Notes: generated from the sequence alone by a model not told the origin. Counted from the first letter of the stretch, positions 54,305 through 63,633 are shown. The stretch is DNA of 64,000 bases from Ralstonia mannitolilytica (GCF_905397375.1 NZ_CAJPVG010000005.1:62001-126000), one strand, 5' to 3'. Numbers and translations: made by a program.

Positions 54305-56367
54305 AGCCCGGCAGGAGCTTCCGCGCTGAGCGATTCGGCGCTCATCGGGCGCCCCAGCAGATAGCCCTGCAGCGAGTCGCAGCCAAGCTGCGTGAGAAAC
54401 GCCTGCTGCTCGGCCGTCTCGACGCCTTCGGCGACGATGCGCAGGTTCAGCGTCTGCCCAAGCGCCACGATAGCCGAGACGATGGCGGCGTCTTCCGTGT
54501 CGCGCTCCAGGTCGCGCACGAAGCCGCGGTCGATCTTCAACTCGCTGGCGGGCAGCCGCTTGAGGTAGAGCAGGCTTGAATAGCCGGTGCCGAAATCGTC
54601 AATGGAGATGCGCACGCCCATGGCGTCGAGCTGCTGCAGGATGTGCAGGCTGGCATCGGCGTCGCGCATGGCGGTCGATTCCGTGATCTCCAGCGTCAGG
54701 CAATGCGGGTCGAGCGCGTGGCGGGCCAGCGTGTCGCGCACCGTGTCGATCAGCGCGGCATGGCCGAACTGCAGCGCGGAGAGGTTCACGGCGACACTCC
54801 ACCCGGCATGCCCCTCGCGGCGCCACTGCGCCATCTGGCGGCACGCCTCGTCGAGCACCCACGTGCCCAGCGGCACGATGAGCCCGGTGCGCTCTGCCAG
54901 CGGAATGAACTCGTTGGCCGACAGCAGCCCGCGCACCGGATGCTGCCAGCGCACGAGCGCCTCCACTCCGGCGATCGGGCCATGCGGCGCATGGAACTTC
55001 GGCTGGTAGTACAGCACGAGTTCGTTGCGCTCGATGGCCAGCCGCAAGTCCTGGACGAGCTGCAACTGCTGGTGCACGTTGGCGTTCATCGACGGCTCGA
55101 AGAAGCTGTAGGCGTTCCGGCCCAGCCCCTTGGCGTGGTACATCGCCGCGTCTGCATTGGTCAGCAGATCGTGCTGGTTGGCGCCATCGCCGGGGTACAT
55201 CGCAATGCCGATGCTGGTGGACACGCGCAGCTCATGCCCGCCGGCCAGGAAGGGCTCGCGCACGGCCTCGAGCAACGTGTCGGCCAGCGTGCCGGCGTCT
55301 TCAGGGTCGTCCACGTGGGTCAGCACGACGAACTCGTCGCCGCCGACGCGCGCGACGGTGTCCTGCTGGCGCACACGGCCGACGATGCGCTGCGCCACGT
55401 CGATCAGCAGCAGATCGCCCACGTGGTGCCCGTAGACGTCGTTGACCGCCTTGAAGCCGTCCAGATCCATGAACATGAGCGCAAAGCGGCGCTTCTCGCG
55501 TTCGGCCGTGCGGATCGCCTGGTTCAGGCGGTCTTCCAGCAGCAGGCGGTTGGAGAGCTTGGTCAGGTTGTCGTGCAGGGCTAGGTACGCCAGCTCCTGG
55601 TTGGCCTGCGCCAGCGAATGGGCCAGCACCGCCGTGCGCGCCTCCATGCGCAGATCGAGCACCGAGATGATGAGCGCAATGGCAAGCACCGCCAGCGTGA
55701 TGAGGATGATGACCAACGCCAGCCACGCGGTGCTGGCGCCGGCATGTGCAGCCCCGCACACGCTGCCCAGCGGAAACGCCGCGGCCGCCATGCCCGTGTA
55801 GTGCATGCCCACGATGGCCACGCCCATCACCACCGCCGCGCCGGCGCGTAATGCCCGCACGCGCTGCGAGTGGCCCCGCAGGCGGAAGGCGATCCACAGC
55901 GCCGCGCCCGAGGCAAACACTGCGATCACCACCGAGAGCCCAAAGATCGCCGGGTCGTAGTCGATGCCCGGCTTCATGCGCAGCGCGGCCATGCCCGTGT
56001 AGTGCATGCCGGCCACGCCCACGCCCATCAGCAGTGCGCCGCCCACCAGGCGCCGCCACGGCAGCTCACGCCGGCTCACCAGCCACAACGCGAACGCAGA
56101 GGCCGCGATGGCAATGGCCAGCGAGGCGAGCGTGATGGATACGTCATAACCGAGCGGAATCGGCAGGCTGAAGGCCAGCATGCCGACAAAGTGCATCGAC
56201 CAGATGCCCACGCCCATGGCCGATGCCCCGCCGGTCAGCCACCAGAACGCAGCCCGCCCCTGTGCGGTGACCACCCGCCCCGCCATGTCCAGCGCCGTAT
56301 ACGACGCGAGCACGGCCACAAGAAGGGAAAGCAGGACGAGAAGAGGGTTGTAACTGCCGACAAGCAT
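54301..56367 (-). CDS. MHYT-GGDEF-EAL cyclic-di-GMP enzyme
   Basis: The start chosen is ATG at 56367, five bases after GGAGA, giving 688 residues. Seven N-terminal membrane helices carry three MHYT motifs (SMHFVGM, GMHYTGMAAL, GMHYTGMAA), which are thought to sense O2, CO or NO via copper. The GGDEF domain is intact and has an inhibitory I-site RQQD five residues before GGDEF. The EAL domain is also intact (EALVRW, NLSALQF, LEITES, DDFGTGYSSL, AEGVET). Both synthesis and breakdown of cyclic-di-GMP are possible, with the sensor tuning the balance. Confidence 0.92.
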   Translation of the reverse strand: MLVGSYNPLLVLLSLLVAVLASYTALDMAGRVVTAQGRAAFWWLTGGASAMGVGIWSMHFVGMLAFSLPIPLGYDVSITLASLAIAIAASAFALWLVSRRELPWRRLVGGALLMGVGVAGMHYTGMAALRMKPGIDYDPAIFGLSVVIAVFASGAALWIAFRLRGHSQRVRALRAGAAVVMGVAIVGMHYTGMAAAAFPLGSVCGAAHAGASTAWLALVIILITLAVLAIALIISVLDLRMEARTAVLAHSLAQANQELAYLALHDNLTKLSNRLLLEDRLNQAIRTAEREKRRFALMFMDLDGFKAVNDVYGHHVGDLLLIDVAQRIVGRVRQQDTVARVGGDEFVVLTHVDDPEDAGTLADTLLEAVREPFLAGGHELRVSTSIGIAMYPGDGANQHDLLTNADAAMYHAKGLGRNAYSFFEPSMNANVHQQLQLVQDLRLAIERNELVLYYQPKFHAPHGPIAGVEALVRWQHPVRGLLSANEFIPLAERTGLIVPLGTWVLDEACRQMAQWRREGHAGWSVAVNLSALQFGHAALIDTVRDTLARHALDPHCLTLEITESTAMRDADASLHILQQLDAMGVRISIDDFGTGYSSLLYLKRLPASELKIDRGFVRDLERDTEDAAIVSAIVALGQTLNLRIVAEGVETAEQQAFLTQLGCDSLQGYLLGRPMSAESLSAEAPAGL

Positions 56368-56512
56368 GGGTTCTCCAGGCAGGCCGATCCTGGACGGCCA
56401 CGCTCCATCACGGTTCATCGACCGCATCCGCCCCAGACTTTAGAGGAGGTGACTGTACGCCACAATTTTCTTTGCAATTGAGCCCGCCGCGATGCGGCGC
56501 GGGGCCGGCGTT

Positions 56513-56518
56513 ACAATT
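56513..56518 (+). promoter_or_regulatory. Candidate -10 box for pepP
   Basis: TACAAT lies 32 bases before the pepP start within GCCGGCGTTACAATTC, a context shared with 30024. The -35 is not evident. Confidence 0.35.
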
Positions 56519-56549
56519 CATTGATCCCTCTGACGTCAGAAATCACGCC

Positions 56550-57938
56550 ATGTCCGCCTCTGAACTCGCCTTTCTCCAGACCTATCGCCAGCGCCGCGAA
56601 CGTGTTGCGCAATGGCTGCGCGAACAGGGCGGCGGCGTGGCCATCGTGCCGACCGCCCCCGAAGCGATGCGCAACCGCGACAGCGACTACCCCTACCGGC
56701 ACGACAGCTACTTCTATTACTTGACCGGCTTCACCGAGCCGGAAGCCGTACTCGCCATCGTGGTCCCCGGCGGCAGCGCGGCTGAATCGCAGACGCGCAG
56801 CGTCCTGTTCTGCCGCCCCAAGCACGAAGAACGCGAAATCTGGGACGGCTTCCGCTTCGGCCCGGAGGCCGCCAGGGAGGCCTTCGGCCTGGACGAAGCG
56901 CATTCGGTGAAAGAGATCGACGCGGCGCTGCCGAGGCTGCTCGCCAACACGGCCGCCGTGGCGTATCCGCTGGCCGAGAGCGGCACGTTCGACCGCCGCA
57001 TGCGCCGCTGGCTCGATGCCGTGCGCACGCAGGGGCGGGCGGGCGTGTCCTCGCCGCACCGGGCGCTGGACGTGCGGGCCATCCTCGACGAGATGCGCCT
57101 GTTCAAGGACCCCGGCGAGCTCGACATCATGCGCCGCGCCGCGCGCATTTCCGCCGGGGCGCACGTGCGCGCCATGCAGGCCTCGCGCGCCGGGCTGCGC
57201 GAATACCACCTCGAAGCCGAACTGCTGTACGAATTCCGCCGTCACGGCGCGCAGAGCGTCGCCTACAACTCCATCGTCGCAACAGGCCCGAACGCGTGCG
57301 TGCTGCACTACCGCGCGGGCAACGCTGAACTGCGCGACGGCGATCTCTGCCTGATCGACGCCGGCTGCGAACTCGACGGCTACGCCTCGGACATCACGCG
57401 CACGTTCCCCGTCAATGGACGCTTCACCGGCCCGCAGCGCGAGCTGTATGAACTCGTGGTCGCCGCGCAGGAAGCCGCCATTGCACAGACGCGCCCCGGT
57501 GTGCCGTACAACGTGCCGCACGACGCGGCCACGCGCGTGCTGGCGCAAGGCATGCTCGACACAGGACTGCTCGATGCCAACAAGGTCGGCACGCTCGACG
57601 ACGTGATCGCCGGCGGCCAGTACCGCCAGTTCTACATGCACCGCACCGGCCACTGGCTCGGCATGGACGTGCACGACGTGGGGGAATACCGCACGCCGGG
57701 CACCACCGCCCCGGCTGAAGGCGAACGCCCGTGGCGCCCGCTCGAGGCCGGCATGGTGCTGACCGTCGAGCCCGGCATCTACGTGCGCCCTGCACCCGGC
57801 GTGCCCGAGCAGTACTGGCACATCGGCATCCGCATCGAAGACGACGCCATCGTCACGCCCGAGGGCTGCGAGCTGATCACGCGCGACGTGCCTGTCGCCG
57901 TGGCCGACATCGAAGCGATCATGCGAGGCGGCCAATGA
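56550..57938 (+). CDS. pepP: Xaa-Pro aminopeptidase
   Basis: This 462-residue protein begins at ATG 56550. It has an N-terminal AMP_N domain (DSDYPYRHDSYFYYLTGF in pieces) and the pita-bread catalytic domain with metal ligands in LIDAGCELDGYASDITR, the HWLGMDVHD segment and TVEPGIY. It removes N-terminal residues that precede proline. It overlaps ubiH downstream at ATGA, the same order as pepP-ubiH in E. coli. Confidence 0.93.
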   Translation: MSASELAFLQTYRQRRERVAQWLREQGGGVAIVPTAPEAMRNRDSDYPYRHDSYFYYLTGFTEPEAVLAIVVPGGSAAESQTRSVLFCRPKHEEREIWDGFRFGPEAAREAFGLDEAHSVKEIDAALPRLLANTAAVAYPLAESGTFDRRMRRWLDAVRTQGRAGVSSPHRALDVRAILDEMRLFKDPGELDIMRRAARISAGAHVRAMQASRAGLREYHLEAELLYEFRRHGAQSVAYNSIVATGPNACVLHYRAGNAELRDGDLCLIDAGCELDGYASDITRTFPVNGRFTGPQRELYELVVAAQEAAIAQTRPGVPYNVPHDAATRVLAQGMLDTGLLDANKVGTLDDVIAGGQYRQFYMHRTGHWLGMDVHDVGEYRTPGTTAPAEGERPWRPLEAGMVLTVEPGIYVRPAPGVPEQYWHIGIRIEDDAIVTPEGCELITRDVPVAVADIEAIMRGGQ

Positions 57939-59161
57939 CGGATTCCACCGCCGCGGCACCCGACTTCGACGTCGCCATCGTCGGTGCGGGGCCGGTGGGG
58001 CTGGCGCTGGCCAACTGGCTGCTGCGGGACACCGACTGGCGCATTGCCCTGTTCGATGCACGCGACCCTGAGGCCGCGGCGCGCGACCCGCGCGCGCTGG
58101 CGCTCTCGCACGGCTCGCGCGTGTTGCTGCAGGAGATTGGCGGTTGGCCCGCGCGCGCCACGCCGATCACGCACATCCATGTCTCGCAGCGCGGCCACTT
58201 CGGGCAGGCGCATATCCGCCGCGAAGATTACGACGTGCCGGCGCTCGGCCATGTCGTGCAGTACGGCGACCTGAGCGCCGCGCTCAACGCCGCACTCGCC
58301 GCGCAGATGCGGCAACGCCCGGACCGCCTCACGCGCTATGACCACACGCCGGTCGAGCGCGTCGAGCAACTGCCACGCGCGGATGGCACCGTCGCGCCGG
58401 CCCGCGTGCGCGCGCTTCGCGAGGGACGGCATCCGCTGGCCATCGAAACCGAGGTCGTCATCCAGGCAGAAGGCGGCCTGTTCGACGACGCGCGCAGGCA
58501 GGCCGGCAGCCTCGCCCACGCACGCCGCCGCGACTACGGCCAGACCGCCATCGTCGCGCACGTGCGCTGCAGCGCGCCGCTGGAAGGCTGGGCCTGGGAG
58601 CGCTTCACGCCCGAGGGCCCGCTCGCGCTGCTGCCGCAGGACGATGCGCAGGGACCCGGGTATGCGCTGGTCTGGTGCTGCTCGCCCGGAGAGGCACGCC
58701 GCCGCGCGGGGTTGCCCGACGACGCCTTCCTCGCCGAACTCGGTACGGCTTTCGGCGACCGCATGGGCCGCTTTACACACGCCAGCGCGCGCCACACCTT
58801 TGCGCTCGGGCTGCACGCGCAACGCGTTCCGGTCGATCGGCGCGTGGCGGCCATCGGGAATGCGGCGCAGACGATCCACCCCGTGGCGGGCCAGGGCTTC
58901 AACCTGGGCCTGCGCGATGCGTTCGAGATGGCGCGTGCGCTGCGAGACGGCGCAACGCCCGCCGCGCTCGCCCGCTTTGCCCGTGAACGCACGTTCGACC
59001 GCGCCGTCACCATCGGCCTGACCGACTTGCTGCCGCGCGCGTTTGCCGTCCCGGGCTGCACGTTCGGCCACCTGCGCGGCGCGGCGCTCACGCTGCTCGA
59101 ATGCCTGCCGCCGCTCAAGCACGGGCTTGCGCGCCAGATGATGTTTGGCCAGCGACGCTAG
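57935..59161 (+). CDS. ubiH: UbiH-type 2-polyprenylphenol hydroxylase
   Basis: This 408-residue flavin monooxygenase begins in overlap with pepP. It has GAGPVGLALANWLL at the FAD site, DPRALALSHGS, and GNAAQTIHPVAGQGFNLGLRD, where GN replaces the usual GD, as in UbiH. It hydroxylates the ubiquinone ring precursor. UbiI or UbiF cannot be excluded, but position beside pepP and the motif favour UbiH. Confidence 0.85.
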   Translation: MTDSTAAAPDFDVAIVGAGPVGLALANWLLRDTDWRIALFDARDPEAAARDPRALALSHGSRVLLQEIGGWPARATPITHIHVSQRGHFGQAHIRREDYDVPALGHVVQYGDLSAALNAALAAQMRQRPDRLTRYDHTPVERVEQLPRADGTVAPARVRALREGRHPLAIETEVVIQAEGGLFDDARRQAGSLAHARRRDYGQTAIVAHVRCSAPLEGWAWERFTPEGPLALLPQDDAQGPGYALVWCCSPGEARRRAGLPDDAFLAELGTAFGDRMGRFTHASARHTFALGLHAQRVPVDRRVAAIGNAAQTIHPVAGQGFNLGLRDAFEMARALRDGATPAALARFARERTFDRAVTIGLTDLLPRAFAVPGCTFGHLRGAALTLLECLPPLKHGLARQMMFGQRR

Positions 59162-59164
59162 GGC

Positions 59165-60403
59165 ATGCAGATCACCGTCGTGGGTGCCGGCATTGTGGGC
59201 ACCGCATGTGCACTGCAATTGCAGCGCGAAGGCCACCAGGTCACGCTGCTCGATCAGGCCGGCATCGGCGAAGGCTGCTCGTTCGGCAACGCCGGCTGCC
59301 TGAGCGTGGCGTCCGTCGTGCCGATGGCGCTGCCCGGCATGCTCAGGCAGGTGCCGAAATGGCTGGCCGACCCCATGGGTCCGCTCACGGTGCGCTGGTC
59401 CTACCTGCCGCGCGCCCTGCCCTGGCTCCTGCAATGGGTGCGCGCCGGCAATGAAGCCCAGGCGCGTGCGACGGCGCCGCCGCTGGCACATCTGTTCAGC
59501 GCGACCTTTCCCGGCTATCGCAGCCTGCTCGACCCCGCGCAATACGACAGCCTGATCCGCCAGACCGGGCACCTTTATGTCTGGCGCACGCTGACGCGCT
59601 CCTCGGGCGACGCGCTGGCGCAATCGATCCGCGATGCAACCGGCGTACGCTCGCAAGCCCTGAGCGCCAACGAAGCCCGCGAACTGGAGCCCGCGCTGGC
59701 CCCGGATATCCAGTCCGCCCTTTTGCTGCCCGACAACGGCTTCACGGTCAACCCGGAGCGGCTGGTCAAAACGCTGGCGGCCAATCTTGCGGCAGCCGGC
59801 GGCACGTTCCTGCGCCGCAAGGTGGTAGATGTCGAATCGGACGACCACGGCCCGACGCGGCTGCAGACCGATTGCGGCACGCTGCCCGTGTCGAAGCTCG
59901 TCGTCACGGCCGGCGCGTGGTCGATGCGGCTCGGCGCAAAGCTCAGCGGCACGCGCATCCCGCTCGATACCGAACGCGGCTATCACGCAATGCTGAGCGC
60001 CCCGACCGTGCAGCCCTCGCGGCCGATCATGGACTGCGAACGCAAGTTCATCGCCACGCCCATGGAAGGCGGCCTGCGCATTGCCGGCACAGTCGAGATC
60101 GGCGGGCTGGATGCCCCGCCCGATTACCGCCGTGCCCGCATCCTGGCGCGACAGGGTCAGCAACTCTTCCCCGGCCTCGCCTTTGCGGACGACAGCCAGT
60201 GGATGGGCTTTCGGCCGTCGATTCCGGACAGCCTGCCCGTCATCGACCGCTCCGAGCGCTACCGCAACGTCTTCTTTGCGTTCGGGCACGGCCACCTGGG
60301 CATGACGGGCGCCCCCGGCACGGCCAGGCTCATCGCCGATCTGGTCAGCGAACGCGCGCCCTTCATCGACGCCCGCCCGTACGGCCTGCAACGGTTCCGC
60401 TGA
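59165..60403 (+). CDS. D-amino-acid dehydrogenase-like FAD oxidoreductase
   Basis: This 412-residue DadA/DAO-fold protein follows ubiH by three bases. It has the FAD motif GAGIVGTACALQLQREG, GCSFGNAGCLS and a C-terminal FAFGHGHLGMTGAPGTA. Members oxidise D-amino acids or small N-containing substrates, passing electrons to quinones. Pairing with ubiH on one transcript is unusual but may be only expedient. The substrate is unknown. Confidence 0.85.
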   Translation: MQITVVGAGIVGTACALQLQREGHQVTLLDQAGIGEGCSFGNAGCLSVASVVPMALPGMLRQVPKWLADPMGPLTVRWSYLPRALPWLLQWVRAGNEAQARATAPPLAHLFSATFPGYRSLLDPAQYDSLIRQTGHLYVWRTLTRSSGDALAQSIRDATGVRSQALSANEARELEPALAPDIQSALLLPDNGFTVNPERLVKTLAANLAAAGGTFLRRKVVDVESDDHGPTRLQTDCGTLPVSKLVVTAGAWSMRLGAKLSGTRIPLDTERGYHAMLSAPTVQPSRPIMDCERKFIATPMEGGLRIAGTVEIGGLDAPPDYRRARILARQGQQLFPGLAFADDSQWMGFRPSIPDSLPVIDRSERYRNVFFAFGHGHLGMTGAPGTARLIADLVSERAPFIDARPYGLQRFR

Positions 60404-60450
60404 TGCCGCCGCGGCAAGCACGCCTTGCCGCAACCGCACCGCCGCATAGT

Positions 60451-60460
60451 TTGTGCACAA
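60451..60460. promoter_or_regulatory. Perfect palindrome upstream of the dusB-fis promoter
   Basis: TTGTGCACAA is a 10-bp perfect palindrome 28 bases before the candidate -10 and touching the -35 region. It could be an operator; Fis autoregulates dusB-fis in enterobacteria, but this is not a typical Fis site. Confidence 0.35.
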
Positions 60461-60463
60461 CAT

Positions 60464-60493
60464 TTAGGCAATCGGCCGGTTTGGCGGTAAAAT
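60464..60493 (+). promoter_or_regulatory. Candidate dusB-fis promoter
   Basis: A weak -35 TTAGGC (60464-60469) and a -10 TAAAAT (60488-60493) are 18 bases apart. Transcription would start near 60500, about 97 bases before the dusB start. Confidence 0.4.
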
Positions 60494-60512
60494 CCCGTCC
60501 TCGCATTTTTCA

Positions 60513-60554
60513 CCCCCGTCGTTCCGCCAATGCTGGCGGAAGGGGCTGTTTTTT
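60513..60554 (+). terminator. Attenuator-like hairpin in the dusB leader
   Basis: TTCCGCC (60522-60528) and GGCGGAA (60535-60541) pair, with outer CCCC/GGGG able to extend the stem past an asymmetric internal loop. A run of six T residues follows at 60549-60554. The terminator-like structure lies between the promoter and the dusB start, so it would end transcription before the operon unless it is overcome. Confidence 0.5.
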
Positions 60555-60596
60555 CGTTTCTTCGTCGCTCAACGCCTCACCAACGCGCCGCGTACC

Positions 60597-61667
60597 GTGC
60601 AGATCGGACCGCATACCCTTCGCAACAACCTGTTCGTCGCCCCGATGGCGGGTGTGACGGACCGCCCGTTCCGCCAGCTTTGCAAGCGGCTGGGCGCGGG
60701 CTATGCGGTGTCCGAGATGGTCGCGTCCAACGCGCAGCTCTGGAAGAGCGAGAAGACCATGCGGCGCGCCAATCACGAAGGCGAGGTCGAGCCGATTGCC
60801 GTGCAGATCGCCGGCGCCGAACCGATGATGATGGCCGAGGCCGCACGCTACAACGTCGACCGGGGCGCGCAGATCATCGACATCAACATGGGCTGCCCGG
60901 CCAAGAAGGTGTGCAACGTGGCCGCCGGTTCGGCGCTGCTGCAGAACGAGCCGCTGGTGGCGCGCATCGTCGAGGCGGTGGTCGGGGCCGTGGGCGACCG
61001 GGTGCCTGTCACGCTCAAGATCCGCACCGGCTGGGACCGCGAGCATCGCAACGCGCTCACCGTGGCCCGCATCGCGCAGGACGCGGGCATCAGCATGCTG
61101 ACCGTGCACGGTCGCACGCGTGCCGACCTGTACCACGGTGAAGCCGAATACGACACCATCGCCGCGGTCAAGGCGTCGGTGCGCATTCCGGTGGTCGCCA
61201 ACGGCGACATCACCACGCCGGCCAAGGCCAAGCACGTGCTGGCCGTAACGGGCGCCGACGCCATCATGATCGGCCGCGCGGCGCAGGGCCGGCCGTGGCT
61301 GTTCCGCGAGATCGAACACTTCCTGCAGACCGGCACGCTGCTGCCGGCGCCCGAGGTGGAAGAGATCCGCGGCATCATGAACACGCACCTCGAAGAGCAC
61401 TACGCGTTCTACGGCGAATACACCGGCGTGCGCACCGCGCGCAAGCACATCGCCTGGTACACGCGCGGGTTGGCGGGGGCCAACCTGTTCCGCCACCGCA
61501 TGAACACCATCGAAGACACCGCGGCGCAACTGGCTGCCGTCAACGCGTTCTTCGACGAACAGCGCGCGCTGTCCGATCGCCTCGTCTACGAAGACCAGGC
61601 CACCGCCGACAGCGAGCGCCCCACGACGGGCAACAACGACAACAACAAGGAACTGCTTGCCGCATGA
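60597..61667 (+). CDS. dusB: tRNA-dihydrouridine synthase B
   Basis: The start is GTG at 60597. The 356-residue flavoprotein has the FMN-binding PMAGVTDRPFRQL, the catalytic Cys-100 in NMGCPAKKV and TVHGRTRADLYHGEA. It reduces uridine to dihydrouridine in tRNA D-loops. It is the first gene of the conserved dusB-fis operon. Confidence 0.95.
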   Translation: MQIGPHTLRNNLFVAPMAGVTDRPFRQLCKRLGAGYAVSEMVASNAQLWKSEKTMRRANHEGEVEPIAVQIAGAEPMMMAEAARYNVDRGAQIIDINMGCPAKKVCNVAAGSALLQNEPLVARIVEAVVGAVGDRVPVTLKIRTGWDREHRNALTVARIAQDAGISMLTVHGRTRADLYHGEAEYDTIAAVKASVRIPVVANGDITTPAKAKHVLAVTGADAIMIGRAAQGRPWLFREIEHFLQTGTLLPAPEVEEIRGIMNTHLEEHYAFYGEYTGVRTARKHIAWYTRGLAGANLFRHRMNTIEDTAAQLAAVNAFFDEQRALSDRLVYEDQATADSERPTTGNNDNNKELLAA

Positions 61668-61897
61668 GCCGCAACCCGATCGAACGTTGCATCCGCGACA
61701 GCCTGGATGCCTACTACCGCGACCTGGATGGCGAAAACCCGTCCAACGTCTACGACATGGTGCTGCAGGCCATCGAACGGCCGCTGCTGGAGACCGTGAT
61801 GGAATGGGCCTCCAACAACCAGTCGCAGGCGGCCGATTACCTGGGCATCAACCGCAACACGCTGCGCAAGAAGCTGCAGCAGCACGGGTTGCTCTGA
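61664..61897 (+). CDS. fis: Fis-family DNA-binding protein
   Basis: This 77-residue protein overlaps the dusB stop at ATGA. It is a small Fis-type nucleoid protein with the C-terminal helix-turn-helix (QSQAADYLGINRNTLRKKLQ). It is shorter than E. coli Fis (98 residues) because it lacks most of the N-terminal hairpin, as is usual in betaproteobacteria. It regulates stable RNA and virulence or growth-phase genes in relatives. Confidence 0.95.
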   Translation: MSRNPIERCIRDSLDAYYRDLDGENPSNVYDMVLQAIERPLLETVMEWASNNQSQAADYLGINRNTLRKKLQQHGLL

Positions 61898-61975
61898 GCC
61901 CGCCGACCGATTTCCCTTTCTGACGGCGCCAGGGCCACCACCCCAGCGCCACACCCGCCCACCGGCGTTTCCATC

Positions 61976-63550
61976 ATGATCCAGCAAGCCCTGCTTTCCG
62001 TTTCCGACAAGACCGGCATCGTCGACTTTGCCCGTGCCCTGCACGAGCGCGGCGTCAAGCTCCTCTCCACCGGCGGCACCGCCAAGCTGCTCGCCGAATC
62101 GGGCCTGCCCGTGACGGAAGTGGCGGACTACACCGGTTTTCCGGAAATGCTCGACGGCCGCGTCAAGACGCTGCACCCGAAGGTGCACGGCGGCATCCTG
62201 GCCCGCCGCGACCTGCCCGAGCACATGGCGGCGCTCGCTGAGCACAGCATCCCGACCATCGACCTGCTGGTGGTGAACCTGTACCCGTTCCAGCAGACGG
62301 TGGCCAAGGACGAATGCACGCTGGCCGACGCCATCGAGAACATCGACATCGGCGGCCCGACCATGCTGCGCTCGGCGGCCAAGAACCATCGCGACGTGAC
62401 GGTCATCGTCGACCCGGCCGACTACGCCACCGTGCTGGCCGAAATGCAGGCCAACAACAACACGGTCGGCTACGAAACCAACTTCATGCTGGCCAAGAAG
62501 GTGTTCGCGCACACCGCGCAGTACGACGGCGCCATCACGAATTACCTGACGAGCCTCGGCGCCGACAAGTCGCACAGCACGCGCAGCGCCTATCCGCAAA
62601 CGCTGAACCTGGCCTTCGACAAGGTGCAGGAGATGCGTTACGGCGAGAATCCGCACCAATCCGCCGCGTTCTACCGTGACCTGAAAGCCGTCGACGGCGC
62701 GCTCGCCAACTACACGCAACTGCAGGGCAAGGAGTTGTCGTACAACAACATCGCCGACGCCGACGCCGCGTGGGAATGCGTGAAGTCGTTCGACCCGGCC
62801 AAGGGCGCCGCGTGCGTCATCATCAAGCACGCCAACCCGTGCGGCGTGGCCATTGGCGGCACCGCGCAGGAAGCGTATGAGAAGGCCTTCAAGACCGACT
62901 CGACTTCGGCCTTCGGCGGCATCATCGCCTTCAACGTGCCGCTGGATGAAGCAGCCGCACAGGTCGTCGCCAAGCAGTTCGTGGAAGTGCTGATCGCCCC
63001 GGGGTTCTCGGAAGGGGCGCGTGCCGTGTTCGCCGGCAAGCAGAACGTGCGTGTGCTCGAAATTCCGCTCGGCAACGGCATCAATGCGTACGACTTCAAG
63101 CGCGTGGGCGGCGGCCTGCTGGTGCAGAGCCCGGACGCCAAGAACGTGCAGCCGAGCGAGCTGCGCGTGGTCACCAAGCGCCACCCGACCCCGAAGGAAA
63201 TGGACGACCTGATGTTCGCCTGGCGCGTCGCCAAGTTCGTCAAGTCGAACGCCATCGTGTTCTGCGGCGGCGGCATGACGCTGGGCGTGGGCGCCGGCCA
63301 GATGAGCCGTGTGGACTCGGCCCGCATCGCCAGCATCAAGGCGCAGAACGCCGGTCTGACGCTGGCCGGTTCGGCTGTGGCGTCGGATGCGTTCTTCCCG
63401 TTCCGCGATGGCCTGGACGTGGTGGTCGACGCTGGCGCCTCGTGCGTGATCCAGCCAGGCGGCTCGGTGCGCGACGATGAAGTGATCGCCGCCGCCGACG
63501 AGCGCAACGTGGCGATGATCTTCACGGGCACCCGCCACTTCCGCCACTGA
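61976..63550 (+). CDS. purH: Bifunctional AICAR formyltransferase/IMP cyclohydrolase
   Basis: This 524-residue protein has the N-terminal MGS-like IMP cyclohydrolase domain (SVSDKTGIVDFARAL, STGGTAKLL, GFPEMLDGRVKTLHPKVHGG in pieces) and the C-terminal AICAR transformylase domain (AVILKHANPCG-like IIKHANPCGVA). It catalyses the last two steps of IMP synthesis. It follows fis by 78 bp and precedes ruvC, an order typical of Burkholderiales. Confidence 0.96.
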   Translation: MIQQALLSVSDKTGIVDFARALHERGVKLLSTGGTAKLLAESGLPVTEVADYTGFPEMLDGRVKTLHPKVHGGILARRDLPEHMAALAEHSIPTIDLLVVNLYPFQQTVAKDECTLADAIENIDIGGPTMLRSAAKNHRDVTVIVDPADYATVLAEMQANNNTVGYETNFMLAKKVFAHTAQYDGAITNYLTSLGADKSHSTRSAYPQTLNLAFDKVQEMRYGENPHQSAAFYRDLKAVDGALANYTQLQGKELSYNNIADADAAWECVKSFDPAKGAACVIIKHANPCGVAIGGTAQEAYEKAFKTDSTSAFGGIIAFNVPLDEAAAQVVAKQFVEVLIAPGFSEGARAVFAGKQNVRVLEIPLGNGINAYDFKRVGGGLLVQSPDAKNVQPSELRVVTKRHPTPKEMDDLMFAWRVAKFVKSNAIVFCGGGMTLGVGAGQMSRVDSARIASIKAQNAGLTLAGSAVASDAFFPFRDGLDVVVDAGASCVIQPGGSVRDDEVIAAADERNVAMIFTGTRHFRH

Positions 63551-63574
63551 TCGGCTCGGTCGTTCGACCGATCA
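63548..63574. repeat. Inverted repeat at the purH stop
   Basis: TGATCGG and CCGATCA pair perfectly around a nested GGTCG/CGACC. It starts at the purH stop codon and lies just before the main terminator; together they form two consecutive hairpins. Confidence 0.55.
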
Positions 63575-63575
63575 G

Positions 63576-63615
63576 CGGGGCAAGGCGTAGACTGGCGCCT
63601 GCCCCGTTTTTCTTT
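63576..63615 (+). terminator. Intrinsic terminator after purH
   Basis: CGGGGCA-A-GGCG and CGCC-TGCCCCG form an ~11-bp stem with one bulge, followed by TTTTTCTTTT. It separates purH from ruvC on the plus strand. Confidence 0.85.
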
Positions 63616-63633
63616 TCTGCTCCGCTCCATTTC

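Noticed and set aside
57779..60463. 894-codon minus-strand frame
   Set aside because: Antisense to ubiH and the DadA-like gene; no motif and shadow composition.
63548..63574. Inverted repeat at the purH stop as a LexA-type operator for ruvC
   Set aside because: It lacks the CTGT-N8-ACAG core and lies before a terminator, so a 3'-end hairpin is the simpler reading.
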